A stretch of 64,000 nt of DNA from the NCBI GenBank assembly GCA_009911505.1, contig QXXL01000033.1, positions 1 through 64,000 on the forward strand, in the 5' to 3' direction. The position numbers were made by a program, and so were the translations under genes. Shown piece by piece: positions 46,607 to 54,899 of the stretch; the first letter of the stretch is position 1; every line of letters begins with the position of its first letter. The DNA comes from Lachnospiraceae bacterium. Its GTDB lineage: Bacteria > Bacillota > Clostridia > Lachnospirales > Lachnospiraceae. Under the pieces are notes generated by a model. It had not been told where the DNA came from. It searched no databases and saw only the letters and a program-made list of their open reading frames with translations.

Positions 46607-46888
46607 ATGAATACAAAATCAATACCGGCGTGCCTGGCACTGCTGGCCGGGTTTGTGACATGTGTGATATCATTTGTGCAGCATGTGGATACCGTAGTAT
46701 TTGCAAAGAGGTTTATTATTGTATGCATCATCTTTTTTGTAATCGGTACAGTAGCAAGTGTCATTATTAACATAAATTTTAAGGATATGGAAGAAGAAGC
46801 GGAACCAGAAGGTGAAGAGGGTTCTTTGGAAGGACAGGAAGAAGAGATCCGGGAAACCGGCGATACCATTGAAGAAGAGGCAGAGTAA
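46607..46888 (+). CDS. Small membrane protein of unknown function
   Basis: This 93-residue protein has two TM helices (about residues 7-27 and 35-58) followed by a very acidic tail, about half Glu in its last 30 residues. I do not recognise a family. It lies between cheD and the sigma-28 gene. The start ATG 46607 follows GGAGGGA (46594-46600). Confidence 0.8.
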   Translation: MNTKSIPACLALLAGFVTCVISFVQHVDTVVFAKRFIIVCIIFFVIGTVASVIININFKDMEEEAEPEGEEGSLEGQEEEIRETGDTIEEEAE

Positions 46889-46915
46889 TACGGCATTTTG
46901 TAATGGGGGCTTGAA

Positions 46916-47680
46916 ATGAAGACAGCGGAACGGGAAAAGCTATGGGAAACCTATCAGAAAAATCCGTCGCCGGAAATACGTGAGCAGATTATTTTGGAAT
47001 ATGCGCCGTTAGTAAAGATTGTAGCGGGAAGGCTTAGCATGTACTTAGGCTACAACGTGGAATATGACGATCTGGTAGGATATGGGATATTCGGGCTGAT
47101 TGACGCAATTGATAAATTTAATGCCCAGAAGGACGTAAAATTTGAAACTTATGCAAGCCTTCGCATCCGCGGCTCTATTTTGGATCAGATCCGCAAGATG
47201 GACTGGATTCCAAGGACTGTGCGGCAGAAACAGAAGAAGCTGGACGAAGCGATCAAACGGATTGAAATGAAAACCGGCAAAAATGCCACGGACGAGGAGC
47301 TTGCGGCAGAGGTCGGGATTACAGACGATGAACTTTTGATCTGGCAGTCCCAGCTTAAGATTACGAATGTCGTTTCCCTGAATGAATTTGTGGAACAGGG
47401 AAGCGAGCCGATTATGGATGCTAAGGGGAATTCCCATTTCATCCAGCCTGAAGATAAAATAGAAGAAAACGAATTAAAAGAAGTATTGAAAGATACGCTC
47501 GAAACGCTGACAGAAAAAGAACGTAAGGTTATTGAATTTTACTATTATGAGGAATTAACGCTCAAAGAAATCAGTAAAATTTTAGGCGTTTCTGAATCAA
47601 GGATATCACAGCTCCATACGAAGGCGTTGGCTAAAATGCGTAAACGGATGGGGGATTATATGAATATAGTAACGGATTGA
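46916..47680 (+). CDS. fliA: Flagellar sigma factor, sigma-28 (FliA/SigD/WhiG)
   Basis: This 254-residue sigma factor has YDDLVGYGIFGLIDAIDKFN and FETYASLRIRGSILDQIRKMDW (region 2), QKKLDEAIKRIEMKTGKNAT (region 3) and LKEISKILGVSESRISQLHT (region 4), typical of FliA/SigD. It directs late flagellar genes such as flagellin and receptors, none of which are in this window. No flgM is seen nearby. Confidence 0.95.
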   Translation: MKTAEREKLWETYQKNPSPEIREQIILEYAPLVKIVAGRLSMYLGYNVEYDDLVGYGIFGLIDAIDKFNAQKDVKFETYASLRIRGSILDQIRKMDWIPRTVRQKQKKLDEAIKRIEMKTGKNATDEELAAEVGITDDELLIWQSQLKITNVVSLNEFVEQGSEPIMDAKGNSHFIQPEDKIEENELKEVLKDTLETLTEKERKVIEFYYYEELTLKEISKILGVSESRISQLHTKALAKMRKRMGDYMNIVTD

Positions 47681-47709
47681 CAGCGACCGAACAGAGAGGG
47701 GGTTTGCAT

Positions 47710-49308
47710 ATGGAAAACAGAAACAGTTATTTTAAACCTGTCATAGAAGGAGAGAAATTGCTTTTGGATTTTTTTCCGGCGGAAGAAGGAGGGAAGCCGC
47801 TTGACGTTAAGGAAGTGATCTCCTACCTGACTAGCGAAGGATACCACGAGTATGACACGAGGGCGATTGCTGAGGCGGTTTCTTCCTCTGTGCCAGAGCA
47901 GATATATGTTTGCCGGGCGAAGACAAATGTCATCCATGAAAAGGTGCTTGTGAACCTGTCATTGGACGCTATGCTTGTCCGCTGTACATTTTATCCTGCG
48001 TCCCTGGGCGGCAGGGCAGTCACAAGGGAAGATATCATGGATGCCCTGGCAAATAATAAGGTAGTTTACGGGATAGATGAAAATATCATTGGCAGGCTGC
48101 TTTCTTACCGTGAGTACTGTACCGAATACCTGATTGGGAAAGGGACGCCTCCGGCATTGGGAAGGGATGCCAAGATTGAATATTATTTTTCGACCAGCAA
48201 AAGCTTAAAGCCTAAGCATAATGAAGACGGTTCGGTCAATTACCACGATCTGAACGTTATCAGCAAGGTAGAAGCGAATCAGCTCATTGCCAAGCTGATC
48301 CCCGCCGTACCAGGCAAAGCAGGCTGTGATGTAATGGGCTGCGAGCTAAAGCCAAGGGACGTTAAGGATTTGAAATTGTCTTTTGCCAATAATATCCGCG
48401 CTTCAGAGGATGGGACAGAGCTTTATTCCGAGGTAACAGGGCATGCGTCCCTGGTACAGGGCAAGGTCTTTGTTTCAAGCGTTTACGAAGTGCCTGCTGA
48501 TGTGGACAATTCTGTCGGTGATATTAACTATCCAGGCAATGTATCCGTAAAAGGGAATGTAAAAAGCGGATTTGTCATATATGCCGATGGTGATATTATG
48601 GTAGAAGGCGTTGTAGAAGGCGCAAAGCTCTATGCAGGCGGCCAGATTATTGTACAGCACGGCATCCATGGCATGGGCAAGGGCGTGCTTTCCGCAAAGG
48701 GCAATGTGATTACCAAGTTTATCGAAGGCGCGACGGTGAAATCCGGCGGTTATGTGGAAACGGAGTCCATTATCCAGAGCAAGGTTTCCGCTAACACTGA
48801 GGTTAATGTCAGCGGCGGCAAGGGCTTTATCCGGGGCGGGCATGTGCGGGCAGGCAATAAGGTTTCTGCACGTATTATCGGATCTGAAATGGGTACGGCG
48901 ACAAGCGTAGAAGTCGGCATTGAACCTGAAAAGCTGGAACACTATCAAAAGCTTCAGGAAGAAGCAAAGGATATTGCCAAAAAAATTGATCAGATCCGTC
49001 CGATCCTGGTCAATTACAGTGAAAAATTAAAAGCCGGGGTTAAGCTTCCGCCGGACAAGGCGCACTTTATGAAGACACAGGTCATTGCATTAAAAACGTT
49101 ACAGGGGCAGCTTGCTCCAATAAATGAAGAAATAAATTCCCTGCGTATGAATTTTGTAAGCGCAGTCCGGGCAAAAATAGAAGTACAAAGCGTAATTTAC
49201 CCTGGTGTCAATATTAAGATATCAGAATTGTCTATGACGACAAAATCTGACCGTAAATTCTGCCAGTTTTATAAAGCAGACGGAGAAATTAAAGTAGCAA
49301 ACCTGTAG
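47710..49308 (+). CDS. DUF342 (FapA) family protein
   Basis: This 532-residue cytoplasmic protein has an N-terminal region of mixed fold and a right-handed beta-helix-like middle with Gly-rich steps (GNVSVKGNVKSGFVIYADGD, then GVVEGAKLYAGGQIIV). A coiled coil at about 420-490 follows. FapA/DUF342 proteins are common in clostridial flagellar operons after sigD and are otherwise poorly understood. I prefer ATG 47710, after GAGAGGGGG, to the TTG at 47677, which lies within the end of fliA. Confidence 0.88.
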   Translation: MENRNSYFKPVIEGEKLLLDFFPAEEGGKPLDVKEVISYLTSEGYHEYDTRAIAEAVSSSVPEQIYVCRAKTNVIHEKVLVNLSLDAMLVRCTFYPASLGGRAVTREDIMDALANNKVVYGIDENIIGRLLSYREYCTEYLIGKGTPPALGRDAKIEYYFSTSKSLKPKHNEDGSVNYHDLNVISKVEANQLIAKLIPAVPGKAGCDVMGCELKPRDVKDLKLSFANNIRASEDGTELYSEVTGHASLVQGKVFVSSVYEVPADVDNSVGDINYPGNVSVKGNVKSGFVIYADGDIMVEGVVEGAKLYAGGQIIVQHGIHGMGKGVLSAKGNVITKFIEGATVKSGGYVETESIIQSKVSANTEVNVSGGKGFIRGGHVRAGNKVSARIIGSEMGTATSVEVGIEPEKLEHYQKLQEEAKDIAKKIDQIRPILVNYSEKLKAGVKLPPDKAHFMKTQVIALKTLQGQLAPINEEINSLRMNFVSAVRAKIEVQSVIYPGVNIKISELSMTTKSDRKFCQFYKADGEIKVANL

Positions 49309-49400
49309 CGCGCCGACAGTAGAAAGCAGTCTGCAGCCCATAGGAAAGCCGGGCTTTCTGCTGGGGCGGTACGCCGTTTCGATGGTGTGAGGTGGTAAAA

Positions 49401-49724
49401 ATGGCAGTTGGGCCGGTGACATTAAACGGGATGATCCCCCGTACACAGGATATTGGCATGATCAAGCAGCATGAAGACAGCAAGCCGATGATAGATCAGC
49501 AGAACATCCAATCACAGATAAAGACGCAGGAGCACAAGCAGCTAAAGCAGGTAAACCATGCGGATGATACTGAGGATCATGAGAAGCGTTACGACGCAAA
49601 AGAAAAGGGCAGCAACGAATACAGAGGACAGCGGCAGAAGAAGAAAAAGCCAAAGGAGCAGGAAACGGAGAACAGCCGTGTTAGCTATAGTATACAGGGC
49701 GGCCGTTTCGATATGAAAATTTAG
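49401..49724 (+). CDS. Hypothetical hydrophilic protein in the flagellar operon
   Basis: This 107-residue protein is very polar, with many Gln, Lys, Glu and His residues in the middle, a Lys run (QKKKKPKEQE), and a hydrophobic-aromatic end (SYSIQGGRFDMKI). It has no TM or signal. I do not recognise it. SD AGGTGG precedes ATG 49401. It sits between the DUF342 and DUF6115 genes. The 92-bp gap before it contains complementary stretches CAGTAGAAAG / CTTTCTGCTG. Confidence 0.75.
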   Translation: MAVGPVTLNGMIPRTQDIGMIKQHEDSKPMIDQQNIQSQIKTQEHKQLKQVNHADDTEDHEKRYDAKEKGSNEYRGQRQKKKKPKEQETENSRVSYSIQGGRFDMKI

Positions 49725-49738
49725 AGGAGAAATAAGAC

Positions 49739-50434
49739 ATGGCAGGAGTAGAGATTCTGTTACTGGTAATCGGTGTTGTATTTTATATTGCCAGTTTTTT
49801 TATCACGGAAAAATTAGGTCCCGGGGAGCTGGACAAAATAGGGGAATTAAGCAACGAAGAAATCCAGAAGGTTATGGAAACAGAGCTTAAAAAATCCACT
49901 TCCGAAATTGAAGGTATGGTAAGCCAGGAGGTAGAAGAGGCCCTGTTAAAGTCCGAGCGATCCATGGAAAAAGAATGTAATGAAAAAATCATGGCAATTA
50001 GCGAATTTTCGGATACTGTCTTAGAAACGATGAATAAGACACACAACGAAATCATGTTCCTTTACAGCATGTTAAACGACAAGCATACCGAACTGACCAG
50101 GCTGTCCGGCGAACTGCAGGAGCTGGCAAAGGATCTGGAAAAGAAAGATGAGAAAATTACAACCCATTTGGCGCAGAATAAGCCTATAAGCGAAATGAGG
50201 GCAGAACCCCTGCCGCAGATAGAAGAACCGCCCGTATTTAAAGAGGGAATTGAAACCACGGAATATTTATCGGGCGACGACTTTGACGAAATAGAGGATT
50301 CAAACCACAATGACGCGATTTTAACGCTGCATAAGCAGGGAAAATCGAGCATTGATATCGCAAGGGAGCTAACGCTTGGATTGGGCGAGGTGCAGTTGGT
50401 AATCGGGTTGTATGAAGGGAAACGGAAACAGTGA
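49739..50434 (+). CDS. DUF6115-like membrane-anchored coiled-coil protein
   Basis: This 231-residue protein has an N-terminal TM (about 4-22) and a coiled coil (about 35-150). Its C-terminal segment, NDAILTLHKQGKSSIDIARELTLGLGEVQLVIGLY, looks like a helix-turn-helix of the kind in DUF6115 proteins. Function is unknown. It is found in this family at the end of flagellar operons. The last bases overlap the next gene's GTG (GTGA), so the two are co-translated. Confidence 0.8.
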   Translation: MAGVEILLLVIGVVFYIASFFITEKLGPGELDKIGELSNEEIQKVMETELKKSTSEIEGMVSQEVEEALLKSERSMEKECNEKIMAISEFSDTVLETMNKTHNEIMFLYSMLNDKHTELTRLSGELQELAKDLEKKDEKITTHLAQNKPISEMRAEPLPQIEEPPVFKEGIETTEYLSGDDFDEIEDSNHNDAILTLHKQGKSSIDIARELTLGLGEVQLVIGLYEGKRKQ

Positions 50435-51165
50435 GATTAAAATATTACCTTAGAGGGGCCGGGATTGGGATTACCGTCACGACCATTCTTTTTATGATAC
50501 TTATTTCCATGCATAAGAATGACGGTGCGCAAGGAAGCGGCGTACCGTTACAGTCGCAGGATACGGAATCGAAAACGGTTACGCAGATGATAAAGGATGC
50601 AGATGCGCAGGAAAGTGTTTCGGAAACCGAAAATGGGGTGCAGGCGCCGGACGCGAAAGCGGGAGATATGAAGGGTGCGCCAGATGCGAAGGCAGGAGAG
50701 AAGGCGGATGCATCAGGGACGAAGGAAAAGGACGGCGTATCGGACACAAAGGCAAAGGCTCAGGGCAGTGCATCGGGGGCGAAGGCGGGAGACAAGCCTG
50801 ACGCATCCGGGACAAAGGCAGAGGATAAGCCAGCTGCATCGGAGACGCAGACGGGAGATAAGCCTGATGCATCGGGTACAAAGCCGGGAGAACAAAAACC
50901 GGAACAGAAGCCGGAGGAGGAGAATACACCTCAAAAACCAGAACAGACACAGGAGAAAGTACGGATTGAGATCAGCGGGGGGCAGTATTCCGATGTGGTC
51001 TGTAAGAAATTGCACGAAGCCGGGCTGGTGGACAGTGCGAAGGATTTTAACGATTATTTGATAAAAAAGGGATATGACGACGGGATCCTCCCAGGAGTTT
51101 ACGAGATCCCCAAGGGGGCCACATATGAAGAGATTGCGGTTCTGCTGACGACGAAAGTGAGATAG
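50431..51165 (+). CDS. Membrane protein with MltG/YceG-like C-terminal domain
   Basis: This 244-residue protein has an N-terminal TM (about 8-26), then a low-complexity linker of about 130 residues made of degenerate repeats of GDKPDASGTK. A C-terminal domain of about 65 residues follows (IEISGGQYSDVVCKKLHEAG, then DFNDYLIKKGYDDGILPGVYEIPKGATYEEI). That domain resembles the LysM-like N-terminal part of the MltG/YceG transglycosylase family, without its catalytic domain. It is the last gene of the flagellar transcript and may bind cell wall. Start GTG 50431 overlaps the upstream stop. Confidence 0.75.
   Translation: MRLKYYLRGAGIGITVTTILFMILISMHKNDGAQGSGVPLQSQDTESKTVTQMIKDADAQESVSETENGVQAPDAKAGDMKGAPDAKAGEKADASGTKEKDGVSDTKAKAQGSASGAKAGDKPDASGTKAEDKPAASETQTGDKPDASGTKPGEQKPEQKPEEENTPQKPEQTQEKVRIEISGGQYSDVVCKKLHEAGLVDSAKDFNDYLIKKGYDDGILPGVYEIPKGATYEEIAVLLTTKVR
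50641..50890 (+). repeat. Degenerate coding repeats in the MltG-like gene
   Basis: About six degenerate copies encode variants of GDKPDASGTK, for example around 50791, 50823, 50852 and 50880. They form a flexible Ala/Asp/Gly/Lys-rich spacer. Copy number may vary between strains. Confidence 0.7.
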
Positions 51166-51249
51166 ATTGCGGGCAGGAAAAGCTGAACATGGCTGAGGCT
51201 GCCGCGTACAGGGGCTGCAAGCGATAGAAAAGAGAGGGTTTTATACGCG

Positions 51250-51283
51250 GAGTGGAAAAGTTAGGTTTTCCACTCTGTTTTAA
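51250..51283 (+). terminator. Terminator of the flagellar operon
   Basis: GAGTGGAAAA (51250-51259) pairs with TTTTCCACTC (51266-51275) around a 6-nt loop, followed by TGTTTTAATTT. It marks the end of the roughly 31-kb flagellar transcript. Confidence 0.75.
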
Positions 51284-51353
51284 TTTGCTTGCTGTCTACA
51301 CAAATTGTTATGCGGTCAATTGGAAACAAAAGCCTTGTCGTTCAAAAAAATCC

Positions 51354-51382
51354 TTGACACCCCTCTCAATCTGTGCTATCCT
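51354..51382 (+). promoter_or_regulatory. Promoter of the infC-rpmI-rplT operon
   Basis: TTGACA (51354-51359), 17 bp, TATCCT (51377-51382), running into TATAAT. It has a perfect -35 box and lies about 200 bp upstream of infC, leaving a long leader. Confidence 0.75.
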
Positions 51383-51389
51383 ATAATAG

Positions 51390-51582
51390 TTGTTAAAAGC
51401 AAGCAGAGCATCCACTCTCACCTAAGCGCGATTGGGCGACTTATGGTTTATAGTTCAGCAGCGTTTTATTGTGCTGTGCCAGGAATTTTGAAGTGGATAG
51501 TTTATTCTGTCCGCTTTTTTTGTGGCTGTCAGACAGCCGTATGGCAGTCAGGTTTGAATATTTATTTTGGAGGTGCACAACC
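51390..51582 (+). promoter_or_regulatory. Leader and attenuator of the infC-rpmI-rplT operon
   Basis: The transcript has a leader of about 190 nt. AAGTGGATAG (51491-51500) pairs with CTGTCCGCTT (51507-51516) and is followed by a T-run (to 51521), a classic attenuator. A second small hairpin, GGCTGtcagaCAGCC, follows. In Firmicutes such leaders bind ribosomal protein L20 for autogenous control, which I infer here. I did not resolve the antiterminator. Confidence 0.65.
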
Positions 51583-52089
51583 ATTAGCGAATTAATGATT
51601 AACGAACAGATCAGGGACAGGGAAGTACGCCTGATCGGGGTAAACGGGGAACAGCTTGGGATTATGCCGGCAAGGGAAGCAATGAAGCTGGCCGAGGCGG
51701 CAGAGCTTGATTTGGTAAAGATCGCGCCCACTGCGAAACCGCCTGTATGCAAGATTATTGATTATGGCAAATACAGGTATGAAATGGCAAGGAAAGAAAA
51801 AGAGGCTAAGAAGAAGCAGAAAGTTGTTGAAGTTAAGGAAATCCGTATGTCACCGAATATCGAATCCAATGATTTGCAGACCAAAATGAATGCGGCTAAG
51901 AAATTCCTTACAAAAGGTAATAAAGTGAAAGTCACACTGCGTTTTCGGGGACGCGAGATGACCCATATGCAGAGCAGTAAGCATATCTTAGATGATTTTG
52001 CCAAAAGCCTTGCAGACGTAGCAGTTATAGAAAAAGCGCCAAAGGTTGAAGGCAGGAGCATCAGCATGGTGCTGACAGAGAAAAAATAG
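51583..52089 (+). CDS. infC: Translation initiation factor IF-3, rare ATT start
   Basis: IF-3 (168 residues) binds the 30S subunit, prevents 50S joining and proofreads start codons. The protein begins SELMINEQIRDREVRLIG, and the C-terminal domain with IRMSPNIESNDLQTKMNAAKKFL is complete. GGAGGTG (51569-51575) lies seven bases before ATT 51583 but nineteen before the first ATG (51595). I therefore place the start at ATT, as in E. coli infC, where the AUU start allows autoregulation. A longer upstream frame from 51469 would pass through the attenuator hairpin and is rejected. Confidence 0.92.
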   Translation: MSELMINEQIRDREVRLIGVNGEQLGIMPAREAMKLAEAAELDLVKIAPTAKPPVCKIIDYGKYRYEMARKEKEAKKKQKVVEVKEIRMSPNIESNDLQTKMNAAKKFLTKGNKVKVTLRFRGREMTHMQSSKHILDDFAKSLADVAVIEKAPKVEGRSISMVLTEKK

Positions 52090-52110
52090 TTTTTTAAGGA
52101 GGAAACAACA

Positions 52111-52308
52111 ATGCCCAAAATGAAAACCAAAAGAGCCGCTGCAAAGCGTTTTAAAGCAACAGGAACAGGAAAGTTAAAAAGGAATAAAGCTTATAAAAGC
52201 CATATCTTGACGAAGAAGAGCCCTAAGACTAAGAGGAACCTTAGGAAGCCTGCAATTACCGATCCGTCGAATGCAAAGACGATGAAGAAGATTTTACCGT
52301 ATTTATAG
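52111..52308 (+). CDS. rpmI: Ribosomal protein bL35
   Basis: This 65-residue basic 50S protein begins [20 protein letters not shown] and contains [16 protein letters not shown], matching bL35. SD AAGGAGG lies before the ATG. It is the second gene of infC-rpmI-rplT. Confidence 0.97.
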   Translation: MPKMKTKRAAAKRFKATGTGKLKRNKAYKSHILTKKSPKTKRNLRKPAITDPSNAKTMKKILPYL

Positions 52309-52332
52309 GAATGATATAAGGAGGGACAGACA

Positions 52333-52689
52333 ATGGCAAGAGTGAAAGGCGGCTTAAACGCCAGGAAAAAACATAATAGGGTCTTAAAGTTAGCAAAGGG
52401 TTACAGGGGCGCGAGATCTAAGCAATACAGGATTGCAAAGCAGTCCGTTATGCGGGCGCTGGCAACGGCTTATTCTGGAAGGAAGGAAAGGAAGCGCCAG
52501 TTCCGCCGTTTATGGATTGCGCGTATTAATGCGGCTGCAAGGCTGAATGGCATTTCTTATAGCAAGTTTATGTTTGGGTTAAAGGCAGCGGGCGTGGATA
52601 TTAACCGTAAGATGCTCGCGGAAATGGCGGTCAGCGATGCAAGCGGCTTTGCAGAGCTGGCAGAGCTTGCGAAAAGCAAGGTGGCTTAA
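52333..52689 (+). CDS. rplT: Ribosomal protein bL20
   Basis: This 118-residue 50S assembly protein begins [20 protein letters not shown] and contains the [20 protein letters not shown] block of bL20. In Firmicutes it also represses its own operon through the leader. SD AAGGAGG lies upstream and a strong terminator follows. Confidence 0.97.
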   Translation: MARVKGGLNARKKHNRVLKLAKGYRGARSKQYRIAKQSVMRALATAYSGRKERKRQFRRLWIARINAAARLNGISYSKFMFGLKAAGVDINRKMLAEMAVSDASGFAELAELAKSKVA

Positions 52690-52710
52690 TTTTAAAAGAT
52701 GGACATGCAA

Positions 52711-52741
52711 AGAATCCTGCATTGGCAGGATTCTTTTTTAT
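52711..52741 (+). terminator. Terminator after rplT
   Basis: AGAATCCTGC (52711-52720) pairs perfectly with GCAGGATTCT (52725-52734) around a 4-nt loop, followed by a T-run. Confidence 0.92.
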
Positions 52742-52812
52742 TTTTTGCTAGGAATTGCGGAAAAAAAGTGGTATGATAAAATTAAAATAAATAATATAAG
52801 GAGGACAATTTA

Positions 52813-53832
52813 ATGGCTGTTTTAGTAACGGGCGGCGCCGGGTATATCGGGAGCCATACGTGTGTAGAGCTGCTGAATGCGGGGTATGAGGTTGTAGTAT
52901 TGGATAACCTGTGCAATTCCAGTGAGAAATCCCTGGATCGTGTAAAGCAGATTACAGGCAAAGAAGTGAAATTTTACAAAGGGGATATTTTAGACCGTGA
53001 TATTTTAGAGAAGGTGCTTAAGACAGAGAAGATTGAAAGCTGTATACATTTTGCAGGGCTTAAGGCAGTCGGGGAGTCGGTAGCAAAACCATGGGAATAT
53101 TATAATAACAATATTTCAGGGACGCTAACCTTGGTTGACGAAATGCGCAAACATGGATGCAAGAATATTATTTTCTCGTCTTCAGCAACAGTTTATGGCG
53201 ATCCGGCAATGATTCCAATTACTGAGGAGTGCCCAAAGGGGACCTGTACAAACCCATATGGCTGGTCGAAGTCAATGCTAGAGCAGATTCTAAGCGATAT
53301 GCAGAAGGCAGATCCGGAGTGGAATGTAATATTACTTCGTTATTTTAATCCGATTGGCGCGCATAAGAGCGGCCTGATTGGGGAGAACCCGAATGGCATA
53401 CCGAATAATCTGATGCCATATATTACACAGGTGGCTGTCGGCAAATTGAAGGAACTGGGTGTGTTTGGCGATGATTATGATACGCCAGATGGAACTGGCG
53501 TAAGGGATTATATTCATGTTGTAGATCTGGCGGTTGGCCATGTGAAGGCTTTGGACAAGATAAAAGAGGGCATTGGGCTTGGGATTTTTAACCTGGGAAC
53601 CGGCGTTGGATATAGCGTACTGGATATTGTGAAGAACTTTGAGGATGCAACCGGAGTGAAAATCCCCTATTCCATTAAGCCCAGAAGGCCGGGGGATATC
53701 GCGACCTGTTATTCAGATGCGGCAAAAGCGAAAGAGCAGATGGGATGGACGGCACAGTTTGGAATTAAGGATATGTGTGCAGATTCCTGGAATTGGCAAA
53801 AGAATAATCCAAATGGGTATGAAACTCTTTAA
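52813..53832 (+). CDS. galE: UDP-glucose 4-epimerase
   Basis: This 339-residue short-chain dehydrogenase interconverts UDP-glucose and UDP-galactose. The NAD-binding motif is [10 protein letters not shown] at the N-terminus. The catalytic YxxxK is YGWSK (Y149, K153), and a Ser-rich segment [11 protein letters not shown] lies before it. The C-terminal half has the NYNPIGAH-type block (RYFNPIGAH) and [12 protein letters not shown]. The length is normal. SD AAGGAGG lies upstream. It stands alone, with no galK or galT nearby, so it may serve surface polysaccharide synthesis. Confidence 0.96.
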   Translation: MAVLVTGGAGYIGSHTCVELLNAGYEVVVLDNLCNSSEKSLDRVKQITGKEVKFYKGDILDRDILEKVLKTEKIESCIHFAGLKAVGESVAKPWEYYNNNISGTLTLVDEMRKHGCKNIIFSSSATVYGDPAMIPITEECPKGTCTNPYGWSKSMLEQILSDMQKADPEWNVILLRYFNPIGAHKSGLIGENPNGIPNNLMPYITQVAVGKLKELGVFGDDYDTPDGTGVRDYIHVVDLAVGHVKALDKIKEGIGLGIFNLGTGVGYSVLDIVKNFEDATGVKIPYSIKPRRPGDIATCYSDAAKAKEQMGWTAQFGIKDMCADSWNWQKNNPNGYETL

Positions 53833-53860
53833 AGATTTTTTCAAAAAGTGAAAAAAAGCC

Positions 53861-53889
53861 TTGCAATATGTAGAATAGTGTGATATAGT
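53861..53889 (+). promoter_or_regulatory. Promoter of tRNA-Glu
   Basis: TTGCAA (53861-53866), 17 bp, TATAGT (53884-53889), placing transcription start just before the tRNA at 53904. Confidence 0.7.
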
Positions 53890-53903
53890 AATAAACGGTT
53901 CAT

Positions 53904-53975
53904 GGTTCGTTGGTCAAGCGGTCAAGACGCCGCCCTCTCACGGCGGAAACAGGGGTTCGATTCCCCTACGAACTG
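53904..53975 (+). tRNA. tRNA-Glu (anticodon CTC)
   Basis: A full cloverleaf is visible. The acceptor GGTTCGT (53904-53910) pairs with ACGAACT (53968-53974) using a G-U first pair. The D arm is TGGTCAAGCGGTCAAGAC. The anticodon stem CCGCC/GGCGG flanks loop CTCTCAC, giving anticodon CTC. The T arm is AGGGGTTCGATTCCCCT. The discriminator is G. CCA is not encoded. This isoacceptor reads GAG codons. Confidence 0.93.
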
Positions 53976-54004
53976 TTCTGTTTATTATAAACAGCCCAAC
54001 CCGG

Positions 54005-54041
54005 AAGTTCTGATGCCTAATTATTGGTTTCAGAACTTTTT
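54005..54041 (+). terminator. Terminator after tRNA-Glu
   Basis: AAGTTCTGA (54005-54013) pairs with TCAGAACTT (54030-54038), followed by TTT. It separates the tRNA from the SEC-C gene. Confidence 0.7.
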
Positions 54042-54060
54042 CAATAGAAGGAGTGCAAAT

Positions 54061-54561
54061 ATGGCATTATTAGAGAACTGGCAAAAAGTTGCCTATAATG
54101 AGAAAACAGACAAGCAGGAACTTCAAAGATTTTGGCAGAGATATTTTCTCTTGGAGAAGGGCGTATATGAAAAGCTGCTTACCAATCCGGATGAAAAGGT
54201 TGAAGGTACTGTAAAAGAGCTTGCGGAGAAGTACGGGCTAAGTATCATGGATATGACAGGTTTTTTGGACGGGATCAATGAAAGCCTGGTGGAGCCGAAT
54301 CCAATTGATACAATGGAAGAAGATACCAGAGTAAGCCTTGCATTTGACAAAGAGAAGCTATTTAAAAATATGGTGGATGCCAAAGCGGACTGGCTGTACA
54401 ATTTGCCGATGTGGGATGATATTTATGATGCGGATACAAAGAAAAAGCTGTATCTTGAACAAAAAAAATCAGGGACAGTCATTGTCGGCAAGAAAGTCGG
54501 GCGCAACGATCCCTGCCCATGTGGGAGCGGTAAGAAGTATAAGTACTGCTGCGGCAGATAA
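54061..54561 (+). CDS. SEC-C metal-binding domain protein
   Basis: This 166-residue protein ends in a complete SEC-C zinc motif, [19 protein letters not shown] (CxCx8CC spacing), as at the C-terminus of SecA. The N-terminal 140 residues are helical and acidic, with no TM; I recognise no catalytic domain. Such clostridial SEC-C proteins are of unknown function. The start is ATG 54061 with GAAGGAG upstream. A longer in-frame reading from GTG 53902 would run through the tRNA and is rejected. Confidence 0.88.
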   Translation: MALLENWQKVAYNEKTDKQELQRFWQRYFLLEKGVYEKLLTNPDEKVEGTVKELAEKYGLSIMDMTGFLDGINESLVEPNPIDTMEEDTRVSLAFDKEKLFKNMVDAKADWLYNLPMWDDIYDADTKKKLYLEQKKSGTVIVGKKVGRNDPCPCGSGKKYKYCCGR

Positions 54562-54609
54562 GGCGTTATACGCTTGGGGTATGCAAACGTATCAATAAAA
54601 TATGGCGAA

Positions 54610-54863
54610 TACGAAGAAGAGAAGAGTAAGCTGTGGCAATGCAGCAGAGAGAGATGCCTATAAAAGCAGGTATTTGGCTTTTATATGTGCTGAAAGCATC
54701 TTTACAGGAAGCAGCCCAAAACTAACTCAGAGTGGCCCTAATCCGGCCCGGTGATCCCGTTACCATCAAATGAGGTATTTTCCCGGACAGGGAGAATAAA
54801 ATAGGGTGGAACCACGGTATATAATCGTCCCTGATACATAAGTGTGTATCGGGGGCTTTTTTT
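54610..54863 (+). promoter_or_regulatory. T-box riboswitch of thrS
   Basis: The conserved T-box sequence AGGGTGGAACCACG is at 54803-54816. It is followed by the intrinsic terminator GTCCCTGATACA (54827-54838) / TGTATCGGGGGC (54845-54856) plus a T-run. Upstream are an AGAGAG box near 54645 and an ACTCAGAGTGG element near 54733, typical of T-box leaders. Uncharged tRNA-Thr should bind the specifier and the T-box bulge to block termination. I did not resolve the specifier codon. Confidence 0.92.
54827..54863 (+). terminator. T-box-controlled terminator before thrS
   Basis: A twelve-bp stem with G-U pairs, a 6-nt loop and a seven-base T-run (54857-54863). It competes with the antiterminator that contains the T-box sequence. 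Confidence 0.9.
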
Positions 54864-54899
54864 ATCATGAATTAGAAAAAAAGAAAAAGAAAGGAAATT

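Noticed and set aside
51469..51582. N-terminal extension of infC
   Set aside because: It would translate the attenuator hairpin; the SD at 51569 points to ATT 51583.
53902..54060. N-terminal extension of the SEC-C protein
   Set aside because: The frame runs through tRNA-Glu and its terminator; ATG 54061 has a proper SD.
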